Shown: positions 1 through 8,656 of the stretch, piece after piece | Layout of the letters: each line of letters opens with the position of its first letter | How positions within the stretch are numbered: position 1 is the stretch's first letter | Assembly: GCA_963700425.1 (NCBI GenBank) | Contig: CAVOXO010000002.1 | Span: 372,001-436,000, forward strand | DNA length: 64,000 bases | Direction: 5' to 3' | From: CAVOXO01 sp963700425 | Lineage (GTDB): Bacteria > Actinomycetota > Acidimicrobiia > Acidimicrobiales > Microtrichaceae | Translations under genes and position numbers: made by a program | Notes under the pieces: generated by a model | Told to the model about the DNA's origin: nothing | Seen by the model: only the letters and a program-made list of their open reading frames with translations | Databases searched by the model: none

Positions 1-47
1 GCGGCACCACTGGCACGCCCCAGCCCCTCGGAGATGGCGCCGACCAT
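1..47 (-). CDS. Possible 5' end of a divergent gene (partial)
   Basis: An ATG on the minus strand at 47 opens a frame that runs off the left edge and reads MVGAISEGLGRASGA. It would be divergent from gpmA, with only 23 bases between the two starts. Fifteen residues are too few to identify a family, and no ribosome binding site clearly supports this start. The frame is also open upstream of the ATG. It could be a chance frame in GC-rich DNA. Confidence 0.25.
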   Translation of the reverse strand, partial: MVGAISEGLGRASGA

Positions 48-70
48 GCCGTCGCGGCCACAATCGAGAC

Positions 71-833
71 ATGTACGACCTCATCCTCCTCCGCCACGGC
101 CGCAGCGAATGGAACGAGCTCAACCTCTTCACCGGCTGGTACGACTGTGATCTGACCGAGGCCGGGCGCACCGAGGCCATCGCGGCGGGATCGATGCTGC
201 TCGACGCCGGGATTCTCCCTGCAGTGGTCCACACGTCGCTTCAGAAGCGGGCCATCCGCACGGCTCAGCTCACTCTCGACGTGATGGATCGCATGTGGTT
301 GCCGACCCGGCGGAGCTGGCGACTCAACGAACGCCACTACGGCGATCTCACCGGGCGGAACAAGGCGGAGACCGCGGAGAAGTTCGGAGCCGACAAGGTG
401 AAGGTGTGGCGGCGCAGCTACGACATCCCGCCGCCCGACATCAGCGACGACAACACGTTCAACCCCAACGACGATCCGCAGTACGCGTCGGTTCCGCCCG
501 ACGTGCTGCCCTCCGCCGAATGCCTCCAGCGATGTCGTCGATCGGCTGCTTCCCTACTGGTACGACGCACTGATACCCGACCTGGCGGCGCACGGCTCGA
601 TCGTGGTGGTCGCACACGGCAACAGTCTCCGTGCCCTCGTGAAGCACCTCGATGACATCCCCGACGACGAGATCACCGAGCTCAACATCCCCACCGGTAT
701 CCCCCTGCACTACCGGATTGGCGCCGATTTCCGGCCGGTGGAGAACCTCGACCCGTCCCAGCGGTACCTCGGTGACCCCGAGGCGGCCGCGGCCGCGGCC
801 GCAGCAGTGGCGGGACAGGCTACGGGCCCGTGA
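71..833 (+). CDS. gpmA: 2,3-bisphosphoglycerate-dependent phosphoglycerate mutase (one frameshift)
   Basis: Interconverts 3- and 2-phosphoglycerate in glycolysis and gluconeogenesis, in the cytoplasm. The N-terminus has the phosphohistidine motif LLRHGRSEWN (His9), followed by NLFTGWYDCDLTEAG and NERHYGDLTG. The C-terminal half has VVVAHGNSLRALVKHL with the second catalytic His. The frame breaks near 524-528: reading ECL then SDVVDRLLPYW requires removing one C from ctccagc, which gives about 253 residues, the usual GpmA length. The two halves otherwise match the family throughout, so a sequencing error or a very recent mutation is likely. The tail has an Ala run encoded by alternating gcg/gcc codons. 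Confidence 0.9.
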
Positions 834-852
834 CGCCCGTGACAGTCCATCG

Positions 853-1572
853 GTGACCGTCGAACCGGCGACGTTCGCCGTTCTGGCGGTCGTGGTCGTT
901 CTCGGAGCCACCGTCCAGGGGACTCTCGGATTCGGCATGAATCTCCTCGTCGCCCCCCTGGCGTCGATCCTCGTGCCGGAGGCGGTTCCGGGCGCGCTGA
1001 TCGTGGCAGCGGCTCCGCTGACGATCGCGATCGTGGCCCACGAGTGGCACCACGTGTCGTGGTGGGCGTTCCGCTGGACGATCCTCGGCAGGGTGCCGGG
1101 CACCATCCTCGGGGTCTGGCTGGTCGCGACATTCGCCGGGCCGACCATCGGCATCGCGGTGGGGGTGAGTGTGGTCGTGGGCACGATCCTGTCGATACCC
1201 GCCCGGGGAATCCCCGTGAACCCCGCATCGTCCGCCGCGGCGGGTTGTCTGTCCTCCGCCATGGGCACCGCGTCGGGCGTCGGAGGACCACCCATGGCCC
1301 TTCTGTTCCGGAACCACGACCCCCGCACCGCTCGCGCCACCATCAGCGCGTCCTTCACCATCGGCACGGCCATCTCGATCACCGGCCTCGCCATCGGCGG
1401 TGAGATCAGCAGCGATCAGGTCGTTCTCGCCATGGCTCTGTGGCCGTGTGTCGCCATCGGGTTCGCCGCCTCGAGGCTGGCCATCGGCCGGATCGACACC
1501 GCCGCGTCGCGCCGGGCGGTTCTCGTCGTGGCCGGGCTCTCCGGTGTTGCCGCCATCGCCGAGGCCCTCTGA
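853..1572 (+). CDS. TSUP family (TauE/SafE-like) membrane transporter
   Basis: A 239-residue integral membrane protein with about eight hydrophobic segments. The first is preceded by the family-like GATVQGTLGFGMNL, and the second repeat carries the matching SSAMGTASGVGGPP. Members of the sulfite exporter TauE/SafE (TSUP) family export sulfite, sulfoacetate or other organic anions. The substrate here cannot be read from sequence. The GTG at 853 was chosen because it lies 19 bases after gpmA and directly before the first membrane segment; in-frame sequence further upstream overlaps gpmA. It may be co-transcribed with gpmA. Confidence 0.78.
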   Translation: MTVEPATFAVLAVVVVLGATVQGTLGFGMNLLVAPLASILVPEAVPGALIVAAAPLTIAIVAHEWHHVSWWAFRWTILGRVPGTILGVWLVATFAGPTIGIAVGVSVVVGTILSIPARGIPVNPASSAAAGCLSSAMGTASGVGGPPMALLFRNHDPRTARATISASFTIGTAISITGLAIGGEISSDQVVLAMALWPCVAIGFAASRLAIGRIDTAASRRAVLVVAGLSGVAAIAEAL

Positions 1573-1681
1573 CGCGACAGAGCTTCTCCGCCCACGGCCC
1601 GCCACCATCACGGCGGCACGGGCCCTGGGGAGTGACCGGCGGGGACGCTAGGATCTCCCCGATCCATCGAGGAGACGCGTC

Positions 1682-2431
1682 GTGACCACCACTGAGAGCG
1701 TCGCCGGCACCGTCGCCGCCGCCGCCGTCAACGCCGAGAAGATCTACGGGTCGGGCGACACCGCCGTGCGGGCGCTCGACGACGTGACCGTGCAGTTCGC
1801 CAAGGGCGAGTTCACCGCCATCATGGGCCCGTCGGGTTCGGGCAAGTCGACCCTGATGCACTGCCTCGCCGGCCTCGACACACTCACCAACGGCTCGGTG
1901 TTCGTGGCGGATGTCGACCTGTCGAGCCTGGACGAGAAGGGGCTGACGCTGCTGCGACGTGACCGGATCGGCTTCGTCTTCCAGGCCTTCAACCTCATCC
2001 CCACCCTCTCGGCTCTGGAGAACATCACCCTTCCGATGGATCTGGGCGGCACGAAACCGGACGCGACGTGGCTCGACACCGTCATCGACACCGTCCGCCT
2101 GCGCGATCGGTTGTCCCACCGCCCCAGCGAGCTCTCCGGTGGCCAACAGCAACGGGTGGCGGTGGCACGCGCCCTCGCCAGCCGCCCTCAGATCATCTTC
2201 GCCGACGAACCCACCGGGAACCTCGATTCCAAGAGCGGCTCGGAGATCCTCACCTTCATGCGCAAGGCGGTCGACGAGTTGCGTCAGACCATCGTGATGG
2301 TCACCCACGATCCGGGCGCGGCGGGGTACGCCGACCGGGTCATCTTCCTCGCCGACGGAAAGATCGTCGACGAGATGGCCGACCCGACCGCAGCCTCGGT
2401 GCTCGACAAGATGAAGTCGCTCGGCGGCTGA
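1682..2431 (+). CDS. ABC transporter ATP-binding protein, MacB/LolD type
   Basis: Cytoplasmic ATPase of 249 residues that would power the permease immediately downstream. Walker A is GPSGSGKST (residues 49-57), the ABC signature LSGGQQQR starts near residue 151, Walker B is IIFADEP near 171-177, and the switch His is in VMVTHD. The sequence LRRDRIGFVFQAFNLIPTLS is typical of the MacB/LolD/FtsE branch, which drives mechanotransmission or export of lipids, lipoproteins or peptides. The start is GTG at 1682 behind GAGGAG about 7 bases upstream. The stop is 8 bases before the permease start, so the two form an operon. Confidence 0.9.
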   Translation: MTTTESVAGTVAAAAVNAEKIYGSGDTAVRALDDVTVQFAKGEFTAIMGPSGSGKSTLMHCLAGLDTLTNGSVFVADVDLSSLDEKGLTLLRRDRIGFVFQAFNLIPTLSALENITLPMDLGGTKPDATWLDTVIDTVRLRDRLSHRPSELSGGQQQRVAVARALASRPQIIFADEPTGNLDSKSGSEILTFMRKAVDELRQTIVMVTHDPGAAGYADRVIFLADGKIVDEMADPTAASVLDKMKSLGG

Positions 2432-2439
2432 CCGCCGCT

Positions 2440-5070
2440 GTGCTCCGCATCTCGCTGAAGTCCGTTTTCGCCCGCAAGTGGCGGCTCGTCCTCACCGGGT
2501 TGTCCATCGTCCTGGGTATCACGTTCGTGTCGGGAACCTTCGCGTTGTCCGACACCCTCACCCGGTCGGTCAACTCGCTCATCAACGAGCTCTTCATCGG
2601 TATCGACACCGTCGTCCGGTCGTCCGACGGACAGGAGAGCCCCTTCGGCGGTGACATCATCCGACCGGCGATCGACGAGTCCGTCCTCGAACGCGTCGAC
2701 GCGGTCGCCGGGGTGCGGGAGGCTGCCGGACAGGTTCAGGCGTTCCCGACGCTGATCGGCCCCGACGGCAAGCGCATCGGCGGAGGGTTCGGACCCCCCA
2801 CGCTGATGTTCAACTGGACCGACGACGCCGAACTTTCCGGCGGCGGGCTGGCCGAGGGCGTGGCCCCCGAGGGACCTGATGACGTCGTCCTCGACACCAA
2901 GACCGCCGAGGAGTTCGGCTGGGAGCTCGGCGACGAGGTCACCGCCCAGTTCCCCGAAGGCTCCCAGGCGTTCACGATCGTCGGCCTGGGCGGTATCGGG
3001 GAGGACGGCGACAAGTCGTTGGCGTCGCGAACGCTGTTGGTCACCACCGAGAAGGCCCAGGAGCTCGCCGGCCTGGACGGTCAGTTCAACTCGATCGTGG
3101 TCGCCGCGGAGGACGGGGTGAGCCAACAGGAGCTGACCGACAACATCTCCAGCGTGCTCGGCGACGACCTCGAGGCGATCACGGGGACGACCTTCATCGA
3201 GGAGACCCAGGAGCAGATCTCACAGATCATCGGGTTCGTCACCCAGCTCGTCCAGATCTTCGGCTGGGTGGCTCTGTTCGTCGCCGCCTTCATCATCTAC
3301 AACACGTTCTCGATCGTCGTGGCGCAACGCATGAGGGAGTTGGCGCTGTTGCGGGCCGTGGGAGCGTCGCGCCGTCAGATCCGCTTCTCGGTGCTGATCG
3401 AGGCGCTGGTGGTGGGACTGGTGGCCGCGACCATCGGGCTGTTCGCCGGGTGGCTTCTCGCGCTCGGCCTGGCAGCCGCGTTGAAGAACTTCATCACCAT
3501 CGCCAGCTCGATCCCGCGCATCACCCCCGCCGCCGTGGTCTGGTCACTCGTGGCCGGTTCGGTGGTGACGGTGGGCTCGGCGCTGATCCCGGCGTTCCGG
3601 GCGACGAAGATCCCTCCGGTCGCGGCGCTCGGAGAGGCGAGCCTCGAGTCGTCCCACGTGGGGCTCTCCCGCAAGGTGTTCGGGGCCATCGCCATCGTCG
3701 GCGGAGTGACGCTGCTCGCCATCGGGCTCACCCAGGACATCGGCAATCCCTTGACCATGGTGGGCTTCGGCGTGGCGCTCATCTTCGTGTCGATCATCAT
3801 CATCGGGCCCGCGTTCGCCGCGCCCGCGGTCCGCTTCCTCGGTTCACCCCTGCCGACCGTGGCGGGCATGACGGGAACGCTCGCCCGCGAGAACGCATCC
3901 CGAAACCCGAAGCGAACCGCATCCACCGCCGCCGCCCTGACGGTGGGCGTGTCCCTCGTTGCGCTGATCGCCATCATGGCCTCCTCCTTCAAGTCCGCCT
4001 TCGCCGATCAGGTCGAAGGGCAGCTCAAGGCTGATCTCATCATCGACAACGGCGGTTTCGGCCCGAACGGACTTCCCACAGCCACCCGGGGCGTCGTCGA
4101 GGAGAACCCCGATGTCGCCACCGTGGCCTCGATCCGCTACGGCCCCGTGACCGTCCTGAACTCGGTGGCAGCCGGGGACGAGCGGGCCAAGGCCGATGCC
4201 GACCCTCCCGACACCCCGCCCCCCGGCCCGGTCGGCGAGGTCGGGTTCCTCCGCGGCGTCGACGCATCGTCCTACTTCGAACTGGTCGACTCGGGTGAGA
4301 TGACCCCACCGATCACCGAGATCGGCGACGGAGACATCGTCATGGCCGAGACCAGGGCCGACAACAACAACTGGGTCGTCGGCGACACCGTGTCGTTGTG
4401 GTCACCGATGTCGGGGGAGGTCGATCTCCGGCTCGCCGCCACGGTTCCCGAACCGTTCGGCGGCGACGACAGCTACTGGGTCAACCTCACCACCTACGAC
4501 ACGATGGTGGACCGGACGTTCGGTCTCGACTCGCTGATGTTGGTCGAGCTCACCGACGGAGCCGACCCCGACGCGGTCACCGTTGCCCTGACCGAGTCCC
4601 TGTCCGCGGTCGCTCCCGCGGCCACCGCACAGAATCTCTCGGCCTACGTCGCCGAACAGACCGAACAGCTCGACGGCCTCGTCAACATCATCTACGCCCT
4701 GCTGTTCCTCGCCGTGATCATCGCCATCTTCGGTGTCGGCAACACCCTGTCGCTCTCGGTCCTCGAACGACGACGCGAGCTCGGGCTCACCCGTGCGGTG
4801 GGTGCCACCGGCCGACAGGTGAGCCGGTCGGTGCTGTTGGAATCGTTCATCATCTCCCTCTTCGGCACTCTGTTGGGTCTCGCGCTCGGCATCGCCTTCG
4901 CCTACGCGCTGATCGCCGCCTTCGAGGGACAGGGGATCTCGGTGCACCTGCCGATCTCCCAGCTCGTCGTCTTCGCGATCGCCGGGGGGCTGGCAGGAGT
5001 GCTGGCCGCGCTCTTCCCGTCCCTGCGCGCCGCCCGCACCGACATCCTCGGGGCGATCGCCACGGAATGA
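2440..5070 (+). CDS. ABC transporter permease with two FtsX/MacB domains
   Basis: Membrane partner of the preceding ATPase, 876 residues. It has an N-terminal membrane helix after MLRISLKSVFARKWR, a large extracytoplasmic MacB-like domain (about residues 45-255), three helices with the FtsX signature ELALLRAVGASRRQI, further helices near 400-500, a second extracytoplasmic domain (about 520-740) and a last three-helix bundle containing ELGLTRAVGATGRQV. This double layout is common in actinobacterial lipoprotein- or toxin-export-like systems. Start is GTG at 2440; the frame is open further upstream but overlaps the ATPase. The exported molecule is unknown. Confidence 0.88.
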   Translation: MLRISLKSVFARKWRLVLTGLSIVLGITFVSGTFALSDTLTRSVNSLINELFIGIDTVVRSSDGQESPFGGDIIRPAIDESVLERVDAVAGVREAAGQVQAFPTLIGPDGKRIGGGFGPPTLMFNWTDDAELSGGGLAEGVAPEGPDDVVLDTKTAEEFGWELGDEVTAQFPEGSQAFTIVGLGGIGEDGDKSLASRTLLVTTEKAQELAGLDGQFNSIVVAAEDGVSQQELTDNISSVLGDDLEAITGTTFIEETQEQISQIIGFVTQLVQIFGWVALFVAAFIIYNTFSIVVAQRMRELALLRAVGASRRQIRFSVLIEALVVGLVAATIGLFAGWLLALGLAAALKNFITIASSIPRITPAAVVWSLVAGSVVTVGSALIPAFRATKIPPVAALGEASLESSHVGLSRKVFGAIAIVGGVTLLAIGLTQDIGNPLTMVGFGVALIFVSIIIIGPAFAAPAVRFLGSPLPTVAGMTGTLARENASRNPKRTASTAAALTVGVSLVALIAIMASSFKSAFADQVEGQLKADLIIDNGGFGPNGLPTATRGVVEENPDVATVASIRYGPVTVLNSVAAGDERAKADADPPDTPPPGPVGEVGFLRGVDASSYFELVDSGEMTPPITEIGDGDIVMAETRADNNNWVVGDTVSLWSPMSGEVDLRLAATVPEPFGGDDSYWVNLTTYDTMVDRTFGLDSLMLVELTDGADPDAVTVALTESLSAVAPAATAQNLSAYVAEQTEQLDGLVNIIYALLFLAVIIAIFGVGNTLSLSVLERRRELGLTRAVGATGRQVSRSVLLESFIISLFGTLLGLALGIAFAYALIAAFEGQGISVHLPISQLVVFAIAGGLAGVLAALFPSLRAARTDILGAIATE

Positions 5071-5104
5071 TGGCGGGATGGTCGGGGGCTCCTCCGGCCG
5101 CCGT

Positions 5105-5486
5105 TCAGCTCATGCGGGCGTCTGCCATGTTCCAGTAGGCCTTCATCTCGGTGATGTGGCCGTCGTCGTCGAAGGTCATGACATCGATGATGTCGATCTC
5201 GACACGGGTGTCGCCCATCTGGGTTTCAGCCGTCATCGGGAACGCCGCCCACGCCCCCACGGTGCGGATCGGGCCCGTGAGGGTGAGGGTGAGCCGGTCC
5301 ACCATGTCGTGGGTTGACGTGAAGAACCCCCGCACCGCGTCGCCACCGACATGGGGCTCGGCGTCCACCGGGTCCCACGCCGGTGGCATCCGCAGCGAAG
5401 AGCTCCATGATCCCATCGACGTCTCCGGCGCTGTGGCGGGCGACGTATGTCTCCACCGCGGTCTTCATCGCATCCATGTCGGGCAC
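5105..5486 (-). CDS. SnoaL/NTF2-like protein (one frameshift)
   Basis: A small alpha+beta cone-fold protein of about 126 residues when repaired. The N-terminus AVETYVARHSAGDVDGIMEL is typical of SnoaL-like and ketosteroid-isomerase-like proteins. The C-terminal part has IDVMTFDDDGHITEMKAYW, the family's final strand pattern. The frame breaks near 5375-5387: reading ADAT then AWDPVDAEPHVGG needs one G fewer in the accgg run. Start is GTG at 5486 with AGGAGG upstream. Such proteins are isomerases, cyclases, dehydratases or pure ligand binders; substrate and reaction cannot be predicted. Convergent with the ABC operon. Confidence 0.7.
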
Positions 5487-5585
5487 GGGCGCCTCCTGGG
5501 GTCGTGGGGTCGGGCGTCCGATCCTATGCGGACGACCCCTCGGCCATCGGAGTCGCTGTCAGTGGCCTCTCCTAGTATCTCCGCC

Positions 5586-7121
5586 ATGTCCGAGCGCAAG
5601 CGGGGGTCCACCTCCACCTCCAATTTCGGAGTCGGTGCTCGGGAGAGCCACGACGCGAGCCCCTTCTACGATCGGTTCCGCGCTCCGGCGTTGTCCGACG
5701 ACCAGACCGTCCTCGACCCTCGTCCGGTCGAGGAACCCTTCGTCCATGGCGATGCCCGGCAGATGACGTCGATCGCCGACGGGTCGGTGGCGTTGGTCGT
5801 GACGTCACCGCCCTACTTCGCCGGCAAGCAGTACGAGGAGGAACTCGACCGCGAAGGAGTGCCGTCGTCATACCTCGAATACCTCGAGATGCTCACCGAG
5901 GTCTTCGCCGAGTGCGTCCGCAAGCTCGAACCGGGCGGGAGGATCGCCGTCAACGTCGCCAATCTCGGACGCAAGCCCTACCGCAGCCTCTCCGCCGACG
6001 TGATCAGGATCTTCGAGCACGACCTGGGCCTGCTGCTGCGAGGAGAGTTGATCTGGCAGAAGGGCGAGGGAGCCAACGGATCGTGCGCCTGGGGCTCATT
6101 CAGGAAGGCATCGAACCCCGTCCTTCGCGACATCAGCGAACGGGTGATCGTGGCCAGCAAGGGCCGCTTCGATCGGGCCCGCACGGTCAAGCAGCGGCAG
6201 GCCGAGGGACTGCCGGCCAAGAGCACGCTTCTCACCGAGGATTTTCTGGCCCTCACCCTGGACGTGTGGTCGATTCCGCCCGAGAGCGCTCGGCGGGTCG
6301 GCCACCCCGCGCCGTTCCCGGTCGAACTCCCCGAACAGCTCATCAGGCTCTACACCTTCGAAGACGATCTCGTCCTCGACCCCTTCATGGGCAGCGGCTC
6401 CTCGCTCGTTGCCGCGAAACATCTCGGCCGCCGCTACGCCGGGTACGACCTCGATGCCGACTACGTCGAGATCGCCCGGAGGCGGGTCAACGAGACGGTT
6501 CGCGCCGACGACGAACCCGAGGCCGGGGGCGTCATCGCTCCGCGACCGGCGGAAGAGGCATCCGCAGCGGCCGGCGACACCCTTTCGGCAGGCTCGGACG
6601 GCGACGACGGCGACTTCCAGTCCAAATCTCGTCGCGAGGGAAAGGCCGCTCAGAAGCTCGCCGCCGAATTCCTCGTCGAGGCCGGATTCACGATCGTCGA
6701 TCGCAACAAGAAGATCCCGCGCACCGGCGTCACCGTGAACTTCGTGGCCCACGACGACAACGACGACATCTGGTACTTCGACGTGTCGGGCGCGTTCACG
6801 AGCCATCGCGGTGGCCTGCTCCGAACCGACACGGTCTGGAAGTCGCTGGGACGAGCCTTCGCCCTCCGACAGAACCTTCGGAAGAACCTTCGCGAGGACG
6901 GTGAGGAGGGCTGGCGCACGCCTCTCGTCCTGCTGACCAGCCACCTCCCCAAGCGACCCAGCGAAGGCGACACCGCCCTCAGGTCGGCGGGCCCCCAGGC
7001 GGTCTTCGACGTCATCGGGATGCTCTCGGCGCCCGACCTGGAACGGCTGCGCACCTACTCCTGGCAGGGTTTCGCCTGTGGCCCCGACGAAGGCTTCTGG
7101 ACCGCGCGGGATCTCCCGTGA
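5586..7121 (+). CDS. Site-specific DNA methyltransferase (beta class) with C-terminal extension
   Basis: A 511-residue amino-methyltransferase that should transfer a methyl group from S-adenosylmethionine to adenine N6 or cytosine N4. The catalytic motif IV is TSPPYF (73-78) and the cofactor motif I is DPFMGSGSS (265-273). Motif IV before motif I is the beta-class order. GHPAPFPVELPEQLI precedes motif I as in this family. Residues from about 340 to 511 form an added domain: AAEFLVEAGFTIVDRNKKIP, then a WYFDVSGAF strand, which resembles a PD-(D/E)XK nuclease or recognition fold without an obvious complete active site. Start ATG 5586. The next two genes follow with a 7-base gap and a 4-base overlap, suggesting one operon. 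Confidence 0.85.
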   Translation: MSERKRGSTSTSNFGVGARESHDASPFYDRFRAPALSDDQTVLDPRPVEEPFVHGDARQMTSIADGSVALVVTSPPYFAGKQYEEELDREGVPSSYLEYLEMLTEVFAECVRKLEPGGRIAVNVANLGRKPYRSLSADVIRIFEHDLGLLLRGELIWQKGEGANGSCAWGSFRKASNPVLRDISERVIVASKGRFDRARTVKQRQAEGLPAKSTLLTEDFLALTLDVWSIPPESARRVGHPAPFPVELPEQLIRLYTFEDDLVLDPFMGSGSSLVAAKHLGRRYAGYDLDADYVEIARRRVNETVRADDEPEAGGVIAPRPAEEASAAAGDTLSAGSDGDDGDFQSKSRREGKAAQKLAAEFLVEAGFTIVDRNKKIPRTGVTVNFVAHDDNDDIWYFDVSGAFTSHRGGLLRTDTVWKSLGRAFALRQNLRKNLREDGEEGWRTPLVLLTSHLPKRPSEGDTALRSAGPQAVFDVIGMLSAPDLERLRTYSWQGFACGPDEGFWTARDLP

Positions 7122-7128
7122 TGCGCCG

Positions 7129-7440
7129 ATGAAGCTCGTGGCGTGCGCAGTGGTGCGTGACGACCCGCCGATGGTCTTCCTCGCAGAGGACCAGATGACC
7201 CTGAACTGGGTGCTCGCCCTCAGGCTCATCGCCCGGATTCCCGCCGCCGAGATACCCGACGACCTGCGGGACGAGCTCCGCACGGCTCTGCGTACCGAAC
7301 AGTGGGGGGACGCCGTCGAGCTGTACATGAGCATGCATCCGGAGGTGGACGTGTATCCGTCGCACGCCGTGTACTCATCCGACGACGTGGAGCTCGCCGC
7401 GCAGGAATTGGAGTTCTCTCCGCTGTTCCAGGGTCCGTGA
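7129..7440 (+). CDS. Small unknown protein between methyltransferase and nuclease-like gene
   Basis: 103 residues with no family I recognise. It begins MKLVACAVVRDDPPMVFLAED, has predicted helices (WVLALRLIARIPAAEIPDDL, DELRTALRTEQWGDAVELYM) and ends in the acidic stretch SSDDVELAAQELEFSPLF. No signal peptide or membrane segment is visible. ATG 7129 lies 7 bases after the methyltransferase stop. The TGA overlaps the GTG start of the next gene by 4 bases, so translation of all three is probably coupled. Context suggests a specificity, control or accessory subunit of the methyltransferase cassette; this is inference from position only. Confidence 0.6.
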   Translation: MKLVACAVVRDDPPMVFLAEDQMTLNWVLALRLIARIPAAEIPDDLRDELRTALRTEQWGDAVELYMSMHPEVDVYPSHAVYSSDDVELAAQELEFSPLFQGP

Positions 7441-8444
7441 GCGCGGTCACCAAGGTCACCGAGATCGTGACCGGCCTGGGCATGCTGGGCGACCGCGGCT
7501 TCCGTGACACTCTGCCGGTGCTGCCCACCGAGTTCCACGGTGTCGACGATGCCACCTGGGCCACGGTGACAGATGCCTGGCACGACCCCGACGTCACATC
7601 CAGGGCCGACGACGCGTACGCCAACGGCGCGTTCTTCCTCGACGCGGTCGACGCGCTGCGGGGCCGGCGCCCCCGACTGATCGAATGGACCGGCCCGAGG
7701 CATGCCCCCGGCGACGAGGTGGCACCGGTCGACCTTCGTGTCGACCACGTGTACCTGGTCAGCTGCAAGTACCTCTCGAAGATCACCGTCAACGCGTCGC
7801 CCTCGCATCTGTTCGACCGGCTGCTGACCGGCGGCCACGGTAAGCGGAGCGGCGACTGGTACGAAGAGGTCGCACCCACCGAGTTCGCCGCTCTGTGGAA
7901 CGCGGCGTGCGTTCACCTGGACCTCCGCGAGCCACCCCCGAGACCGGGGGACCTCGACCGGTCGCAGCGACGCAACGTCGCCCAGAGACTGCGTTCGCGC
8001 CGATGGCCCGATGAGCTGGCACCGGGCTACGAGGCGATGTGCCACGCCGTCGCGGTCCGGAGCGCTCGGCGGTGGCGCGACGCTCTCGGCGAGGCCCCCG
8101 CGGCACACGAAACCATGTTGTGGCGACTCCTACGAATCGGCAGCGCTCCGTACTTCGTCCTCGGAGCACAACGAGACACCGCCCCCATCCGGCTCCGGGT
8201 GAGTTCGCCGTGGGACTGGCGCGACCGGTTCGAATGCCGCCGCATCGACATCCTTCCGGTGTCCGGCGGGCAACCGATCGTCGAGTGGCGCGCGGACGTC
8301 GGTCTCCGCTCGGGCGGGCGACACGAGGTTCGGGGTCATGTCGAGATCCGTTGGTCACACGGGCGGTTCAGTGGCCCTCCCGAGGCGAAGGTGTACCTCG
8401 ACACCGGCTTCGCGGACATCCCGGGGTACTGGGATCTGCGGTAG
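7437..8444 (+). CDS. Putative PD-(D/E)XK-type protein linked to the methyltransferase
   Basis: 335 residues, soluble, no confident family match. The suggestive part is around residues 83-111: Glu83 (LIEWTGP), then APVDLRVDHVYLVSCKY, giving E83...D99-x9-S109-C110-K111. That is the spacing of a PD-(D/E)XK nuclease core with Ser in place of the second acidic residue (an SxK variant, known in some restriction enzymes). The C-terminal half is rich in basic and aromatic residues, ending DTGFADIPGYWDLR. Starts at GTG 7437, overlapping the previous gene by 4 bases. With a DNA methyltransferase two genes upstream, a restriction endonuclease role is the best guess. Not proven by sequence alone. Confidence 0.55.
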   Translation: MSAVTKVTEIVTGLGMLGDRGFRDTLPVLPTEFHGVDDATWATVTDAWHDPDVTSRADDAYANGAFFLDAVDALRGRRPRLIEWTGPRHAPGDEVAPVDLRVDHVYLVSCKYLSKITVNASPSHLFDRLLTGGHGKRSGDWYEEVAPTEFAALWNAACVHLDLREPPPRPGDLDRSQRRNVAQRLRSRRWPDELAPGYEAMCHAVAVRSARRWRDALGEAPAAHETMLWRLLRIGSAPYFVLGAQRDTAPIRLRVSSPWDWRDRFECRRIDILPVSGGQPIVEWRADVGLRSGGRHEVRGHVEIRWSHGRFSGPPEAKVYLDTGFADIPGYWDLR

Positions 8445-8581
8445 CCACGCGACCGCGACGGAGTGGACACCACATGGAGCGTGTGGGAACTTTCTCCTGC
8501 TGGTGAGCCAGAGCGGGCGGAGTGAGACGACGGGGCGACCCCGACGCGGTCATCGGCGAAGCCGGGGTAGGAGGGCGTCTC

Positions 8582-8656
8582 ATGGTCAAGCTGCGTTACA
8601 GGGACATCGACGTCGATCGTCCGACGTCAGGCCCGAGCCGGAGAACGATCCGGTGA
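8582..8656 (+). CDS. Possible 24-residue leader ORF before wecB
   Basis: Encodes MVKLRYRDIDVDRPTSGPSR plus four more residues. It has an excellent Shine-Dalgarno AGGAGG at 8569-8574, 7 bases before the ATG. Its TGA overlaps the GTG of wecB by 4 bases (8653-8656), while wecB lacks a comparably strong site of its own. This is the arrangement expected of a translational-coupling leader. The peptide is basic and resembles no family I know. It could also be a chance frame. Confidence 0.4.
   Translation: MVKLRYRDIDVDRPTSGPSRRTIR

Noticed and set aside
783..806. gcggcc repeat at the end of gpmA as a regulatory or recombination repeat
   Set aside because: It is a coding Ala run in a GC-rich gene tail; nothing suggests another role.
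459..1394. Long antisense frames opposite gpmA and the TSUP gene (and similar long antisense frames throughout)
   Set aside because: Typical of high-GC DNA; compositions are Arg/Pro/Gly-rich without recognisable motifs and they mirror real genes.
8474..8506. Ten-codon frame MERVGTFSCW after the nuclease-like gene
   Set aside because: No ribosome site and no supporting context.
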